A DNA stretch of 35,052 nucleotides from Saprospira grandis DSM 2844 (GCA_945888475.1 CAMDAB010000026.1:1-35052), one strand, 5' to 3'; shown: positions 16,682-25,191, counted from the stretch's first letter. The notes: generated from the letters alone by a model not told the origin. Numbers and translations are program-made.

Positions 16682-17371
16682 ATGTTTATTATGAAAGCTA
16701 TCGTTCTATTTGTTGCGATAATTATAATTGCTTCCTGTACAAAAAAATCCGGATCGGCAATCAAAGTTGTCAAAGACATGGTAAACAACCAAAAAGTTGA
16801 ATTTCAATATGATTCTGTTAAGAAGGTTAAACAGGGATATTACAAGTTTTTCTACGACAATGGGACTGTTTCAATAGAGAAAAATTACCAGAATGACACT
16901 TTAGAGGGATCTCAAAAAGAATACCATCCCAGTGGAAAAATTTCAGGTGAGTTTAATCTCAAAAAAGGCAAATTTGAGGGCAGTTTCAAATATTTCCACG
17001 AAAATGGCAAATTGCATCAAGAAGGAACCTATGTTAACAATTTAATCGAAGGAGAATTAAAATCATATTACAATAATGGTTCCTTAAAAGAAGTGGTAAG
17101 CATGGTAAATAGTGAAGAAAAGGGCCCCTTTACAGAATACCATGAGAATGGTAAAATTAAGTCGAAAGGTGAATATTTAAAAGGTCCTAATTCTGAAATT
17201 TGTATTTTGGAAAATTATAATGCAGATGGCAAGATTGAATCAAAAATGCTTTGTGATGGTAAAGCAGGATGTTGTACAGTTTGGTCTGCAGAAAAAGGTG
17301 ATATAAAGCAAAACAACCCTAAAAGTCAAAAAATTATCGAGGAGATGAAGGATAAATGTCCGGCTAAATAA
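16682..17371 (+). CDS. lipoprotein with MORN-like (YwqK-type) repeats
   Basis: This 229-residue predicted lipoprotein has a short hydrophobic N-terminus with lipobox IASC (Cys19). If the second ATG at 16691 is used, the signal is MKAIVLFV and the Cys is residue 16. Residues about 50-170 hold several repeats of about 23 residues with the pattern G-x2-x-Y-(H/Y)-x-NGK-hydrophobic, for example YFHENGKLHQEGTY and YHENGKIKSKGEY. These match the MORN-variant repeats annotated as YwqK-family. The C-terminus has a CC pair (AGCCTVW) and one further Cys. No function can be assigned. It has a single-gene layout with a strong terminator after it. A TATTTTG at 16664-16670 is a weak -7 candidate. Confidence 0.75.
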   Translation: MFIMKAIVLFVAIIIIASCTKKSGSAIKVVKDMVNNQKVEFQYDSVKKVKQGYYKFFYDNGTVSIEKNYQNDTLEGSQKEYHPSGKISGEFNLKKGKFEGSFKYFHENGKLHQEGTYVNNLIEGELKSYYNNGSLKEVVSMVNSEEKGPFTEYHENGKIKSKGEYLKGPNSEICILENYNADGKIESKMLCDGKAGCCTVWSAEKGDIKQNNPKSQKIIEEMKDKCPAK

Positions 17372-17396
17372 CCTTTTAAGCTTTACTGTCGTTTTT

Positions 17397-17435
17397 AAAA
17401 CAGGCTATATCTAGTGATGTAGCCTGTTTTAATTT
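17397..17435 (+). terminator. intrinsic terminator after the MORN-like lipoprotein gene
   Basis: AAAACAGGCTATA (17397-17409) pairs with TGTAGCCTGTTTT (17418-17430), 13 bp with one G-T, around an 8-base loop. The right arm ends in TTTT and is followed by AATTT. The A-rich left flank could make it work in both directions. Confidence 0.8.
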
Positions 17436-17454
17436 GGAAAAATCAGAAAATAGA

Positions 17455-17483
17455 TTGAAATAAAGTATAAAAATACTAATTTG
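17455..17483 (+). promoter_or_regulatory. weak promoter of porQ
   Basis: TTG at 17455-17457 and TAATTTG at 17477-17483 (one base short of TAnnTTTG) are 19 bases apart. The predicted transcript start near 17490 favours the translation start at 17540. Confidence 0.35.
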
Positions 17484-17539
17484 CAGAGCTTATGGCAGAT
17501 TTTGTACTATCGAATTTATTGAAAGCATTAAACCTTAAA

Positions 17540-18601
17540 ATGATTAAAAATTTCTGCATTACTGCATGCTGCTTTTTATTGGGTATCATTTCCACGTCGG
17601 CACAAGTTGTCGGAGGTAGAAATAGTTACGATTTTCTCAGCTTATCTTTTAGTGCAAGAGCTACCGCTTTGGGTGGAAATTTAATTACGGTGAGGGATAA
17701 TGATCTTGGATTGGTGTTGCAAAATCCGGCTGCACTCAATCAGGAAATGCACCATTCGGCAACAATTCAGCAATCGGTTTATTTTTCCGGGATTACTTTT
17801 GGACATGCAGGATATGCCTATCATTTAAAAAAAATACCGCTAACTGTACATGCTGGAATTCAGTACATCAGTTATGGAAAATTTCAGCGTACAAATAGCA
17901 TTGGAGAGGAGCAAGGAGATTTCAAAGCGAGCGATAATGCACTTGTTGCTTCTGTTTCTTACAGGGCGACGGAGCGACTAAGTTTTGGTAGCAGTCAGAA
18001 AATTGTATTGTCAGGCATCGAAGGATACAATTCAATTGGTTGGGCGAGCGATTGGGCTGCAATGTATGCCGATACTGCTAAACGTTTGACATTTAGTTTA
18101 GTACTGAAAAACATCGGCACTCAGTTTACAACATATGGCAAAGATGGAAAAAGATATCCATTGCCTTTCGATGCGCAGTTTGGGATGTCGCACCGTTTAA
18201 AATATCTGCCGCTACGTTTTAGTATTATTGGTCACCATCTGCACCGTTGGAATATCAGGTACGATGACCCTGCATTAGAAACGGAAACAGTTATTGGTCC
18301 GGATAATAATAGTGGAAATGGCAAAGTTACTTTTGGCGATGTAGTTGACAATGTTTTCCGTCATCTTACATTTAATTTTGAATTGCTTTTAGGAAAAAAG
18401 GAAGCATTTAGAATAAGGGCAGGCTATGACCGACTCAGACAGGGCGAAATGGGCGTAAGCGGCTTGAGAAGTCTTGCTGGATTTTCTGCAGGTTTTGGTA
18501 TAAAAATATATAAATTCAATATCGATTACGGTTTTTCTTCACAACATTTGGGAGGCACCATGCATCATTTTGGTATTTCGACACGCATGACCGATTTCTG
18601 A
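17540..18601 (+). CDS. porQ: type IX secretion system protein PorQ
   Basis: PorQ is an outer-membrane beta-barrel of the type IX secretion attachment complex. The 353-residue protein has a signal peptide (MIKNFCITACCFLLGIIS, cut after STSA) followed by the PorQ hallmark GGRNSYDFLSLSFSARATAL (25-44), then LQNPAALN and alternating hydrophobic beta-strands to the C-terminal Phe. I start at the ATG at 17540, because the in-frame ATG at 17492 would place 16 residues before the signal peptide. It is related in fold to the PorV-like protein at 14431 but belongs to a different subfamily. It stands alone between a terminator and the lpxC promoter. Confidence 0.85.
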   Translation: MIKNFCITACCFLLGIISTSAQVVGGRNSYDFLSLSFSARATALGGNLITVRDNDLGLVLQNPAALNQEMHHSATIQQSVYFSGITFGHAGYAYHLKKIPLTVHAGIQYISYGKFQRTNSIGEEQGDFKASDNALVASVSYRATERLSFGSSQKIVLSGIEGYNSIGWASDWAAMYADTAKRLTFSLVLKNIGTQFTTYGKDGKRYPLPFDAQFGMSHRLKYLPLRFSIIGHHLHRWNIRYDDPALETETVIGPDNNSGNGKVTFGDVVDNVFRHLTFNFELLLGKKEAFRIRAGYDRLRQGEMGVSGLRSLAGFSAGFGIKIYKFNIDYGFSSQHLGGTMHHFGISTRMTDF

Positions 18602-18679
18602 TTTTTTTGGAAAATTACTGGATATGATAAAAAAATGTTAATAAAATTTAACATTACATTAAACATCGCAAAAAAAGCA

Positions 18680-18710
18680 TTAGGAAGCCTTAGAAATATA
18701 TCTATCTTTG
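18680..18710 (+). promoter_or_regulatory. promoter of the lpxC/fabZ-lpxA operon
   Basis: TATCTTTG at 18703-18710 matches TAnnTTTG exactly, 40 bases before the start codon. The -33 position has TTA (18680-18682) rather than TTG, with a 20-base spacer. Confidence 0.5.
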
Positions 18711-18749
18711 TGGGCTGAAAACTATTGATTTTATAACTAACGGCTCGAA

Positions 18750-20138
18750 ATGTCTATTGAAAAACAGCAGACACTGAAATCTGCAACAAGCTTAAAAGGA
18801 ATAGGTCTGCATAGCGGAGTTACCGTGAATGTAAACATTGTTCCCGCGCCTGTGGGGCACGGTATTCAATTTAAAAGAGTAGATCTCGAAGATGCTCCGT
18901 TGATTAAGGCTGACCCAAGCAATATTTTTAAGTCAAACAGGCATACTGTTTTAGGTTCATCAACTGCATGTATAGGTACTGTAGAGCACCTTATGTCAGC
19001 TTTTTATGCGCTGGGCATCGATAATGCACTTGTTGAGGCCGATGCGGAAGAATTACCAATTTTAGACGGGAGCTCAATTCAGTATGTTCAGGCTATCAAA
19101 GCAGCCGGAATAATATCGCAGGAGAAAGAAAGAGAATGTCTTGAACTGCTTAGTCCTGTTGAATTCAAAGACGGAGATTCAGAAATAATAATTTTACCTT
19201 ACCATAAACTCGAAATAACTGTAATGGTCGATTTCGACTCCAAAGTAATGGGAGCGCAATTTGCCGATCTGAAGTCGCTCGATGATTATGAAAAAGAAAT
19301 TGCTCCAAGCCGTACTTTTGTATTCCTTCACGAATTGGAAGCATTACGAAATAATGGCCTAGCAAAAGGCGGTAGCCCCGATTCTGCCTTAGTTTTTGTT
19401 GAAAATATACCAAGCGGACAGCAATATAATATGCTTAAATCGGTTTATAATTACGATATTGAAGTAAATGAAACCGGTCTGCTCAATGGGCAGGAATTAC
19501 GCTTTACCAATGAAGCCGCTAGGCACAAATTGCTCGATTTATTGGGTGATCTGGCACTGCTTGGTGTACCTTTGAAAGGTAAAATAATTGCCAGAAAACC
19601 CGGACATTCCATCAATAGTAAAGTTACCGAAGAGCTTCGCCAACGCATGGTTCAACAGAGGAAACTGAAGGACATACCAAGATATGATCCAAACAAGCCG
19701 CCTGTTTATGATATCAACCACATTTGTGAGAAACTGCATCATCGTTTCCCCTTTCTGTTGGTGGATAAAATCATTGAACTATCTGACAAACATGTAGTGA
19801 GTGTCAAAAATGTAACCATGAATGAGCCTTATTTTCCAGGACACTTTCCCGGAAATCCAGTTATGCCCGGTGTTCTTCAGATAGAAGCAATGGCACAAAC
19901 AGGAGGAATACTTGTGATGGAAAATGTAGATGACCCACATTCCTACGATACTTATTTTCTTAAAATTGATAATGCCCGTTTCCGTGCAAAAGTAGTACCT
20001 GGAGATACCATATTATTCAGACTCGATCTTACAAGTCCCATCAGACGAGGCTTGGTAGAAATGAAAGGCCGTGCCTTTGTTGGTAATAATCTGGTAGCCG
20101 AAGCCGATTTATTGGCACAAATCATCAAGCGCAAATAA
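18750..20138 (+). CDS. lpxC/fabZ: bifunctional UDP-3-O-acyl-GlcNAc deacetylase / 3-hydroxyacyl-ACP dehydratase (LpxC-FabZ fusion)
   Basis: The N-terminal LpxC domain (about 1-305) deacetylates UDP-3-O-acyl-GlcNAc, the committed step of lipid A synthesis. Its zinc ligands are His80, His259 and Asp263, with catalytic Glu79 and His286; each matches the E. coli residue in context (GTVEHLMSA, NEAARHKLLDLLGD). The C-terminal FabZ domain (about 318-462) dehydrates 3-hydroxyacyl-ACP in fatty acid synthesis, with catalytic His365 (PGHFPGNPVMPG) and Glu379. The fusion is a well-known Bacteroidota arrangement; it puts one enzyme of each competing pathway on the same chain. lpxA follows after 4 bases. 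Both active sites look intact. Confidence 0.97.
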   Translation: MSIEKQQTLKSATSLKGIGLHSGVTVNVNIVPAPVGHGIQFKRVDLEDAPLIKADPSNIFKSNRHTVLGSSTACIGTVEHLMSAFYALGIDNALVEADAEELPILDGSSIQYVQAIKAAGIISQEKERECLELLSPVEFKDGDSEIIILPYHKLEITVMVDFDSKVMGAQFADLKSLDDYEKEIAPSRTFVFLHELEALRNNGLAKGGSPDSALVFVENIPSGQQYNMLKSVYNYDIEVNETGLLNGQELRFTNEAARHKLLDLLGDLALLGVPLKGKIIARKPGHSINSKVTEELRQRMVQQRKLKDIPRYDPNKPPVYDINHICEKLHHRFPFLLVDKIIELSDKHVVSVKNVTMNEPYFPGHFPGNPVMPGVLQIEAMAQTGGILVMENVDDPHSYDTYFLKIDNARFRAKVVPGDTILFRLDLTSPIRRGLVEMKGRAFVGNNLVAEADLLAQIIKRK

Positions 20139-20142
20139 TTCA

Positions 20143-20928
20143 ATGCATCATCCACTTGCAGTTATACATCCAGACGCGGTCATTGGCGATAATGTCACAA
20201 TTGGTCCCTTTGTAAGCATCGAAGCAGATGTGGAAATAGGAGAAGGTACATGGATTGGGCCTAATGCGGTTATTATGTCTGGTGCCAGAATCGGGAAAAA
20301 TTGTAAAATCTTTTCAGGTGCTGTTGTCAGCTCTATTCCTCAGGATCTCAAATTCAATGGAGAAAGTACCCTTTTGATAATCGGGGATAATACCGTTGTG
20401 CGTGAATATTGTACACTCAACCGTGGTACAGCAGCAAATAAAAAAACAGTCATTGGGTCAAATTGCCTTTTGATGGCTTATGTTCATGTTGCGCACGATT
20501 GTGAAGTAGGCAATAACTGTATACTGGCAAATAATGCTACACTTGCCGGACATGTAGTGGTTGAAGATAATGTTATTTTGGGTGGAATGGTTGCGGTGCA
20601 GCAATTTACAAGAATTGGCGCATTTTCAATGTTGGGTGGTGGCGTACTGCTCAATAAAGATGTCCCGCCATTTGTACGCGTTGCCCGTTATCCAGCCTCT
20701 TTTATTGGTGTAAATGTAATCGGCCTGAAAAGAAAAGGTTTTGCAGCAGATGCTATCAAGCGTATAGAGGAAATATATCATCGCCTTTTTGTAGCAGTGC
20801 AAAACCGCACCGAAGCTATCAAACTCATTAATGCCGAACTACCCGACAGTTCAGAAAAAAGCCTTATCATGGATTTTGTCGAAAACGCTCAAAATGGCAT
20901 TATAAAAGGCCCTAGAAGAGGCGCCTGA
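20143..20928 (+). CDS. lpxA: acyl-ACP--UDP-N-acetylglucosamine O-acyltransferase
   Basis: LpxA transfers a 3-hydroxyacyl chain from ACP to UDP-GlcNAc, the first step of lipid A synthesis. The 261 residues show the left-handed beta-helix hexapeptide pattern from the N-terminus (IHPDAVIGDNVTIGPF) to about residue 190, followed by a helical C-terminal domain. The catalytic histidine is His118 in HVAHDCEVG, equivalent to E. coli His125. It starts 4 bases after the LpxC-FabZ stop, and the ABC ATPase starts 2 bases after its own stop, so the three genes are probably translated from one mRNA. Confidence 0.96.
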   Translation: MHHPLAVIHPDAVIGDNVTIGPFVSIEADVEIGEGTWIGPNAVIMSGARIGKNCKIFSGAVVSSIPQDLKFNGESTLLIIGDNTVVREYCTLNRGTAANKKTVIGSNCLLMAYVHVAHDCEVGNNCILANNATLAGHVVVEDNVILGGMVAVQQFTRIGAFSMLGGGVLLNKDVPPFVRVARYPASFIGVNVIGLKRKGFAADAIKRIEEIYHRLFVAVQNRTEAIKLINAELPDSSEKSLIMDFVENAQNGIIKGPRRGA

Positions 20929-20930
20929 AT

Positions 20931-21569
20931 ATGCAGATTGAACTAAAAAACCTTGGCAAAAGGTATCGCTATGAATGGATTCTAAAAAATGTGAACTTTC
21001 AGTTTCGGGGAGGTGAATCTTTTGCAGTTTTAGGTCACAATGGCTCCGGAAAGTCAACCTTAATGCAAATACTTTCGGGCTTTCTTTCTCCTTCTTCCGG
21101 AAAAATTATTTATACAGAAAACGATAAGCTGATTGATATTAATTCGGTATATAGAAAAGTCGCTTTTACTGCACCTTATACCGAACTTATTGAGGAACTC
21201 ACTTTGAAAGAAGCTATTGCTTTTCATGCTAAATTCAAACCTCTGGCAAATGGTATGAAACGCGATGATTTGCTCAATTTGCTGCAATTCCCAAAATCGG
21301 CTCATGACAAAGCCATCCAGTTTTTTTCTTCCGGAATGAAACAACGCTTAAAACTTGCGCTCTCAATTTTATCTGATTGTCCCGTTTTGTTGCTCGATGA
21401 GCCAAGTATTACGCTGGATAGGGAAGGGGTAAATTGGTATAGAAATCTGCTTAAAGAATATGCATTGGGGAAAAAACTTGTGGTCATTGCCTCGAATGTT
21501 GAGGAGGATCTGCAGGACTGTGACCAAAGCATAAGCATTACAGATTTTAAGGTAGACAATAGAAGATAA
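20931..21569 (+). CDS. ABC transporter ATP-binding protein with atypical Q-loop and H-loop
   Basis: This is a single ABC nucleotide-binding domain of 212 residues. Walker A is GHNGSGKST (35-43), the signature is FFSSGMKQR (131-139, in place of LSGGQ), and Walker B is VLLLDEPS (152-159). The Q-loop position reads FTAPYTELIEEL and has no Gln. The switch-histidine position reads VIASNVEED, with Asn189 instead of His. No permease gene is adjacent, so its partner is unknown. Its place directly after lpxA suggests a role tied to lipid A or the envelope, but that is inference. It ends 30 bases before the convergent galE stop; no hairpin is visible there. Confidence 0.8.
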   Translation: MQIELKNLGKRYRYEWILKNVNFQFRGGESFAVLGHNGSGKSTLMQILSGFLSPSSGKIIYTENDKLIDINSVYRKVAFTAPYTELIEELTLKEAIAFHAKFKPLANGMKRDDLLNLLQFPKSAHDKAIQFFSSGMKQRLKLALSILSDCPVLLLDEPSITLDREGVNWYRNLLKEYALGKKLVVIASNVEEDLQDCDQSISITDFKVDNRR

Positions 21570-21599
21570 CATTTAAACTTTTTCTTCTAATTTCTAATT

Positions 21600-22631
21600 T
21601 CATCCTTCTGATTCAGATTTAAGGTATTGTTCCCATTTCCATGCCGTACGCATAATGTCATTAATATCATACTTTGGTTTCCAGCCTAGCAAATGTGCGG
21701 CCTTTGTATAATCGGCATAAATAGCCACAACATCGCCAGCTCGTCTTGGGCCAACCTTATATGGAACCTTTAGTCCGGTAGCAAGTTCAGTAGCTTTTAT
21801 TGCTTCCAGTACGCTAACGCCCTCGCCGATTCCTACATTAAAAATTTCGCAGGCATTGCTATTTTGGCCATTCAATAAGTGTCGCAGACTTCTGGTATGT
21901 GCATCGGCAAGATCCATGATATGGATATAATCCCTGATACAGGTTCCATCGCGGGTTGGATAATCGCTGCCATGAACATGAAAATCAGAATTTGCACCCG
22001 AAACGGCATTCATTAGAATTGGAATCAGATTACTAACGCCATTCTGTGGCATTTCGCCAAGCCACCCTGAGGGATGTGCGCCTCCCGGATTGAAATAGCG
22101 CAGTAATACTGCATTTTTGTCTTTTTCGGATCTGATAAAATCCTCAATAATTCTTTCACCCATCTGTTTTGTAGCAGCATATGGGCTTTCAGCTTTGCCC
22201 ATAGGGCTGTCTTCCTTAACGGGAAGCGTTTGTACATTGCCGTAGACGGAGCAGGAAGATGAAAAAATAATGTTGGGAATGTTGTATTCCGACATCATTT
22301 CCAAAAGATTACAAAGCCCACCTATGTTATTACTGTAATAATCGAGCGGTTTTTTCACCGACTCAGGAACACTTTTTAATGCTGCAAAATGAATTATACC
22401 AACAGCATCTGCATGGGTGTTAAATAACTCAACAATTTGTTTTTTATCACAAAGATCTGTGCTGTAGTTGATATAAGCTTTGCCCGAAACATGTTCAATA
22501 TGCTTCAGAATTTTTGGTTGTGAACGAATAAAACTGTCAATGGAAATTACATCAAATCCATTGGCTATAAGATCAACAGCACTATGACTGCCGATGTATC
22601 CGCAGCCACCACTGACAATTACTTTTGGCAT
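21600..22631 (-). CDS. galE: UDP-glucose 4-epimerase
   Basis: GalE interconverts UDP-glucose and UDP-galactose, giving galactose for surface glycans. The 343 residues fit the family. The NAD-binding motif is GGCGYIGS (8-15). The catalytic Ser region is SSSCSVYG (124-131), and the YxxxK pair is Tyr151/Lys155 (SPYAATKQ). The substrate-binding block RYFNPGGAHPSG follows. A UDP-N-acetyl-hexosamine activity is also possible in this family. Its ATG overlaps the stop codon of the upstream micro-lipoprotein gene as TAATG, so it is probably translationally coupled to that gene. Confidence 0.93.
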   Translation of the reverse strand: MPKVIVSGGCGYIGSHSAVDLIANGFDVISIDSFIRSQPKILKHIEHVSGKAYINYSTDLCDKKQIVELFNTHADAVGIIHFAALKSVPESVKKPLDYYSNNIGGLCNLLEMMSEYNIPNIIFSSSCSVYGNVQTLPVKEDSPMGKAESPYAATKQMGERIIEDFIRSEKDKNAVLLRYFNPGGAHPSGWLGEMPQNGVSNLIPILMNAVSGANSDFHVHGSDYPTRDGTCIRDYIHIMDLADAHTRSLRHLLNGQNSNACEIFNVGIGEGVSVLEAIKATELATGLKVPYKVGPRRAGDVVAIYADYTKAAHLLGWKPKYDINDIMRTAWKWEQYLKSESEG

Positions 22632-22756
22632 TAACGGGTTTCGTTGATTTCAATTGAGAATTTAGGACAACCCTGACCTCTGCGGCAGCTGCTAAAAATG
22701 ACAGTAAAGAGCATTGCTCCAAAAAGCAACAGGCCGATTTTTTTTCTAATTGACAT
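22631..22756 (-). CDS. micro-lipoprotein, 41 residues, CRRGQGCP motif
   Basis: This is a short gene coupled to galE through the sequence TAATG. The product has a positively charged start (MSIRKK), a hydrophobic stretch (IGLLLFGAMLFTVIF), a lipobox FSSC with Cys24 as the likely lipidated residue, and a 17-residue mature tail carrying a second Cys (RRGQGCP) and an acidic-ended segment SIEINETR. It is clearly related to the next upstream small gene at 22783: both have SC-RR-x2-GCP followed by an I-E pattern. I do not know the function. Small size makes this less certain than longer genes, but the lipoprotein architecture and the paralogue argue that it is real. Confidence 0.65.
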   Translation of the reverse strand: MSIRKKIGLLLFGAMLFTVIFSSCRRGQGCPKFSIEINETR

Positions 22757-22782
22757 GGTTTAATTGATTTAATTTAAGAAGG

Positions 22783-22899
22783 TTATTTTATTTCGGTTAT
22801 TTCCCAGGTCGGACACCCGCCGCAGCGTCTGCAGCTGCCAAAAGATATTAGCAAAACGAATATTGCTGCAAAGATGAATAATTTTTTTGTTGCTTTCAT
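22783..22899 (-). CDS. micro-lipoprotein, 38 residues, CRRCGGCP motif
   Basis: This is a short gene with a classic lipoprotein signal: MKATKK, then a hydrophobic stretch LFIFAAIFVLLIS and lipobox FGSC with Cys23. The mature part is only 16 residues and contains two more cysteines in a CxxC pattern (CRRCGGCP), then TWEITEIK. The Cys after the lipobox plus the CxxC could bind a metal or form a disulfide, but this is speculation. The paralogue at 22631 lies 26 bases downstream on the same strand, followed by galE. No exact promoter consensus was found between 22900 and 22981. Confidence 0.65.
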   Translation of the reverse strand: MKATKKLFIFAAIFVLLISFGSCRRCGGCPTWEITEIK

Positions 22900-22981
22900 T
22901 TGTGAATGATATTTTTGGAGATAAGTTCCCAATATTTTGTACTTTGTTGAATAAAACTCTAAAATAGTAAAAACAGTTGAA

Positions 22982-24052
22982 TTGGTGTTTAAAAAAAGAA
23001 TTTTTGTTTCGCCGCTGAATTGGGGATTAGGTCATGCGTCAAGATCTGTGCCGATTATAAATGAATTGCTCAATATTGGCGCTGAACCAATTATAGGTGC
23101 CGATGGTTCGGCAGCAATATTTTTAAAAGAAATATTTCCGGATCTTCAATTTGTATCAATGCCTGAGTGTAATGTGCACTATAAGTACAATAGTATGCTC
23201 TTGAATATTGGCCTGCAGCTTACATCATTGCTTAGATTACTAAAGCAGGAACGAAATTTTATCCGACAAATTGTAAAAGATTATAAAATTCAGGGAATAA
23301 TATCCGATAACCGCTATGGGATTGCTCATGCCAGAACAGCTTCGGTCTTTATTGGGCATCAGTTGAATATTAAAATTCCTGGTTCATTAATTTCAAAAGC
23401 TGTAAACTATCAAAACCGGCAAATGTTGGCTAAATTTGACAGTATATGGGTGCCCGATTTTGATAGTCCCGACAATTTAAGTGGTGAACTGAGCCGCGGA
23501 TTTAAACACCGGGATCTCAAATTCATTGGCCCACTGTCAAGATTAAACCCTGAAACAGCACCAAAGTTAGATTATAAAATAGTTGCAATCCTGTCTGGCC
23601 CCGAACCACAAAGGACATATTTTGAAAAATTATTAACAACTCAACTTATTGAATTGGAGCTACCCTCATTGTTGGTAAGAGGCATTTTGAAAAAAGGAGA
23701 TGATGCGCAACATGGCTGTTTAGCTATCAAAAATTTTGCAACTGAAGATGAAATCGCTGCGCTTATAAAGGGTTCCGAGCTTTTTATTGCTCGCTCAGGT
23801 TACAGCAGTATCATGGATCTGGCAAAAATGAAATCAAATCACCTTTTACTGGTACCAACACCCGGACAGACTGAGCAGGAGTATTTTGCAAAAAGATTAT
23901 CAGAGAATGGCTCTGCGCTCTCTCAGCATCAGGAAAAATTGAATCTTAAATTAGCATGGGAAAATAGAAAAAAATCTTCCGGATTATCTGTAGAATATGA
24001 TCAGACGCTGTTGAATCGTGCGCTGAATGATTTTTTGAATTCGATAAAATAA
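22982..24052 (+). CDS. GT-B glycosyltransferase, family 28-like
   Basis: This 356-residue cytoplasmic or membrane-associated glycosyltransferase is distantly MurG-like. The N-terminal acceptor domain begins with the Gly-rich loop SPLNWGLGHASRSVP (10-24). The C-terminal donor domain starts near SGPEPQR and carries ARSGYSSIMDLAKMKS followed by LVPTPGQTEQEYFAKRL, the usual nucleotide-sugar contact region. Donor and acceptor are unknown. There is no ATG at the right place; TTG at 22982 or GTG at 22985 is the likely start. The PrsW-type protease gene starts 4 bases after its stop. Upstream, on the opposite strand, are the micro-lipoprotein genes and galE. Confidence 0.75.
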   Translation: MVFKKRIFVSPLNWGLGHASRSVPIINELLNIGAEPIIGADGSAAIFLKEIFPDLQFVSMPECNVHYKYNSMLLNIGLQLTSLLRLLKQERNFIRQIVKDYKIQGIISDNRYGIAHARTASVFIGHQLNIKIPGSLISKAVNYQNRQMLAKFDSIWVPDFDSPDNLSGELSRGFKHRDLKFIGPLSRLNPETAPKLDYKIVAILSGPEPQRTYFEKLLTTQLIELELPSLLVRGILKKGDDAQHGCLAIKNFATEDEIAALIKGSELFIARSGYSSIMDLAKMKSNHLLLVPTPGQTEQEYFAKRLSENGSALSQHQEKLNLKLAWENRKKSSGLSVEYDQTLLNRALNDFLNSIK

Positions 24053-24056
24053 GCTG

Positions 24057-24770
24057 ATGAACCTTATATTGTTGCTCATATTATCGGTAGTGCCGGCAAT
24101 TTTTATTGTCGCTTACTTTTATATGCTCGATCGTTATGAACGCGAACCAATCAGAATGATTGTATTGTGTTTTGTTTTTGGCGCAATTAGTACCTATCCA
24201 GCATTAAAAATGGAGGAGTTTGGCATTCTGGATTTATACATTACAGCTTCAGCTGATCCTTTGATGACTTTTACATTTGCCTTTCTGATAGTAGCGTTCA
24301 GTGAGGAATTGATGAAATTTATCTTTCTCCGCTATTATATTTTTACTAAATCCGATTTTAATGAGCCTTTAGATGGCATTGTTTACTCCGTTTGCATCAG
24401 TATGGGATTTGCAGCAATGGAAAATGTGCTGCATATTGTCATTCGAACTGAAGATTTTAAAGAGGCATTAGCCATAGGCTACTCTCGCACACTTACTGCT
24501 GTGCCAGCTCATGCAGCATTTGCAATGGCTATGGGCTATTTTGCGGGATTGGCAAAAGTGCAGCCGCAAAGGGAAAGCCTCTTACTACTTACCGGCTTTG
24601 CATTGGCAGTAATTTTGCACGGACTTTATGATTTTTTTATCTTTCTAGAATGGATAAATTCGCTCACAATTTATACCTTTATAACATTGATCTTAGCACT
24701 CATTTCGGGAAAATACCTTACGCTGAAACATGTGCAAAGTTCCTCGATGAGCAATAAAAAGGAAAACTAA
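24057..24770 (+). CDS. PrsW family intramembrane metalloprotease
   Basis: This integral membrane protease of 237 residues has about seven to eight hydrophobic segments. PrsW proteins cleave membrane-bound anti-sigma factors or similar substrates within the bilayer. The conserved residues are present: the SEELMK block (82-87, Glu83 and Glu84), Glu122 in MGFAAMEN, His152 in VPAHAAF and His188 in ILHGLYDFF. The DRYEREP loop (25-31) near the N-terminus is also typical. Its target is unknown; no sigma/anti-sigma pair is in the window. It is probably co-transcribed with the glycosyltransferase 4 bases upstream. Its TAA stop lies inside the first copy of a 69-base direct repeat. Confidence 0.88.
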   Translation: MNLILLLILSVVPAIFIVAYFYMLDRYEREPIRMIVLCFVFGAISTYPALKMEEFGILDLYITASADPLMTFTFAFLIVAFSEELMKFIFLRYYIFTKSDFNEPLDGIVYSVCISMGFAAMENVLHIVIRTEDFKEALAIGYSRTLTAVPAHAAFAMAMGYFAGLAKVQPQRESLLLLTGFALAVILHGLYDFFIFLEWINSLTIYTFITLILALISGKYLTLKHVQSSSMSNKKEN

Positions 24771-24835
24771 GGAGTGCGGTATTTTAATGCCGCTAACCAA
24801 TGCCGCTGTTTTTGAAATCTTCTCCAAATAGATAG
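24767..24835. repeat. 69-base direct repeat, copy 1
   Basis: It is identical to 25192-25260 except for one base (G at 24776, C in the other copy). It includes the TAA stop of the PrsW gene. GCGGTATT (24776-24783) can pair with either of two AATGCCGC copies (24786-24793 or 24799-24806). The second is followed by TGTTTTTG, which would make an intrinsic terminator for the plus-strand operon. Confidence 0.9.
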
Positions 24836-25191
24836 ATTTTCCTCCTGCTCACAGTGAGATTTTCAAACCCAAAGTTCGTCCCTTTCTCTTTTCTTTTTTA
24901 CTTTTTTCATCGCTAAAAAAGTAACAAAAAATCTAGTCCTCAGCAAGGCGTTTTCGGGTCGCAAGCCCATGTTATCCACTTCTATACTTTACAAGGAACC
25001 CGATCCTCGATAACCATCGGGACGGAAGCAGCATCTCTAACCTGAGTTTATTACTCCGCTCCATTTATCCTTAATCTTGACAGTACCATTGCCAGCCGAT
25101 GCTGCTTCCATACGCTGGTGCTTCGGACCTTTAAAAGCGGTGCCTGCGGCGCGTTTTTCCAAAAGGCTTTAGCCTTTGAGAAAAAAAACAG
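24836..25191. repeat. gene-free element between the direct repeats, rich in inverted repeats
   Basis: About 356 bases contain no plausible gene. Seen here are GGAAGCAGCATC (25024-25035) with its inverted copy GATGCTGCTTCC (25098-25109), CCCGAT/ATCGGG (24999-25004/25016-25021), AAAGGCT/AGCCTTT (25162-25168/25171-25177), and a T-rich then A-rich stretch around 24885-24935. There is no transposase. It looks like a non-autonomous intergenic repeat unit. Other copies elsewhere in the genome are expected but cannot be checked here. Confidence 0.6.

Noticed and set aside
18750-20138. Fusion of LpxC with FabZ in one gene
   Set aside because: Striking, but this fusion is a known and widespread feature of Bacteroidota; used here as taxonomic evidence, not as a novelty.
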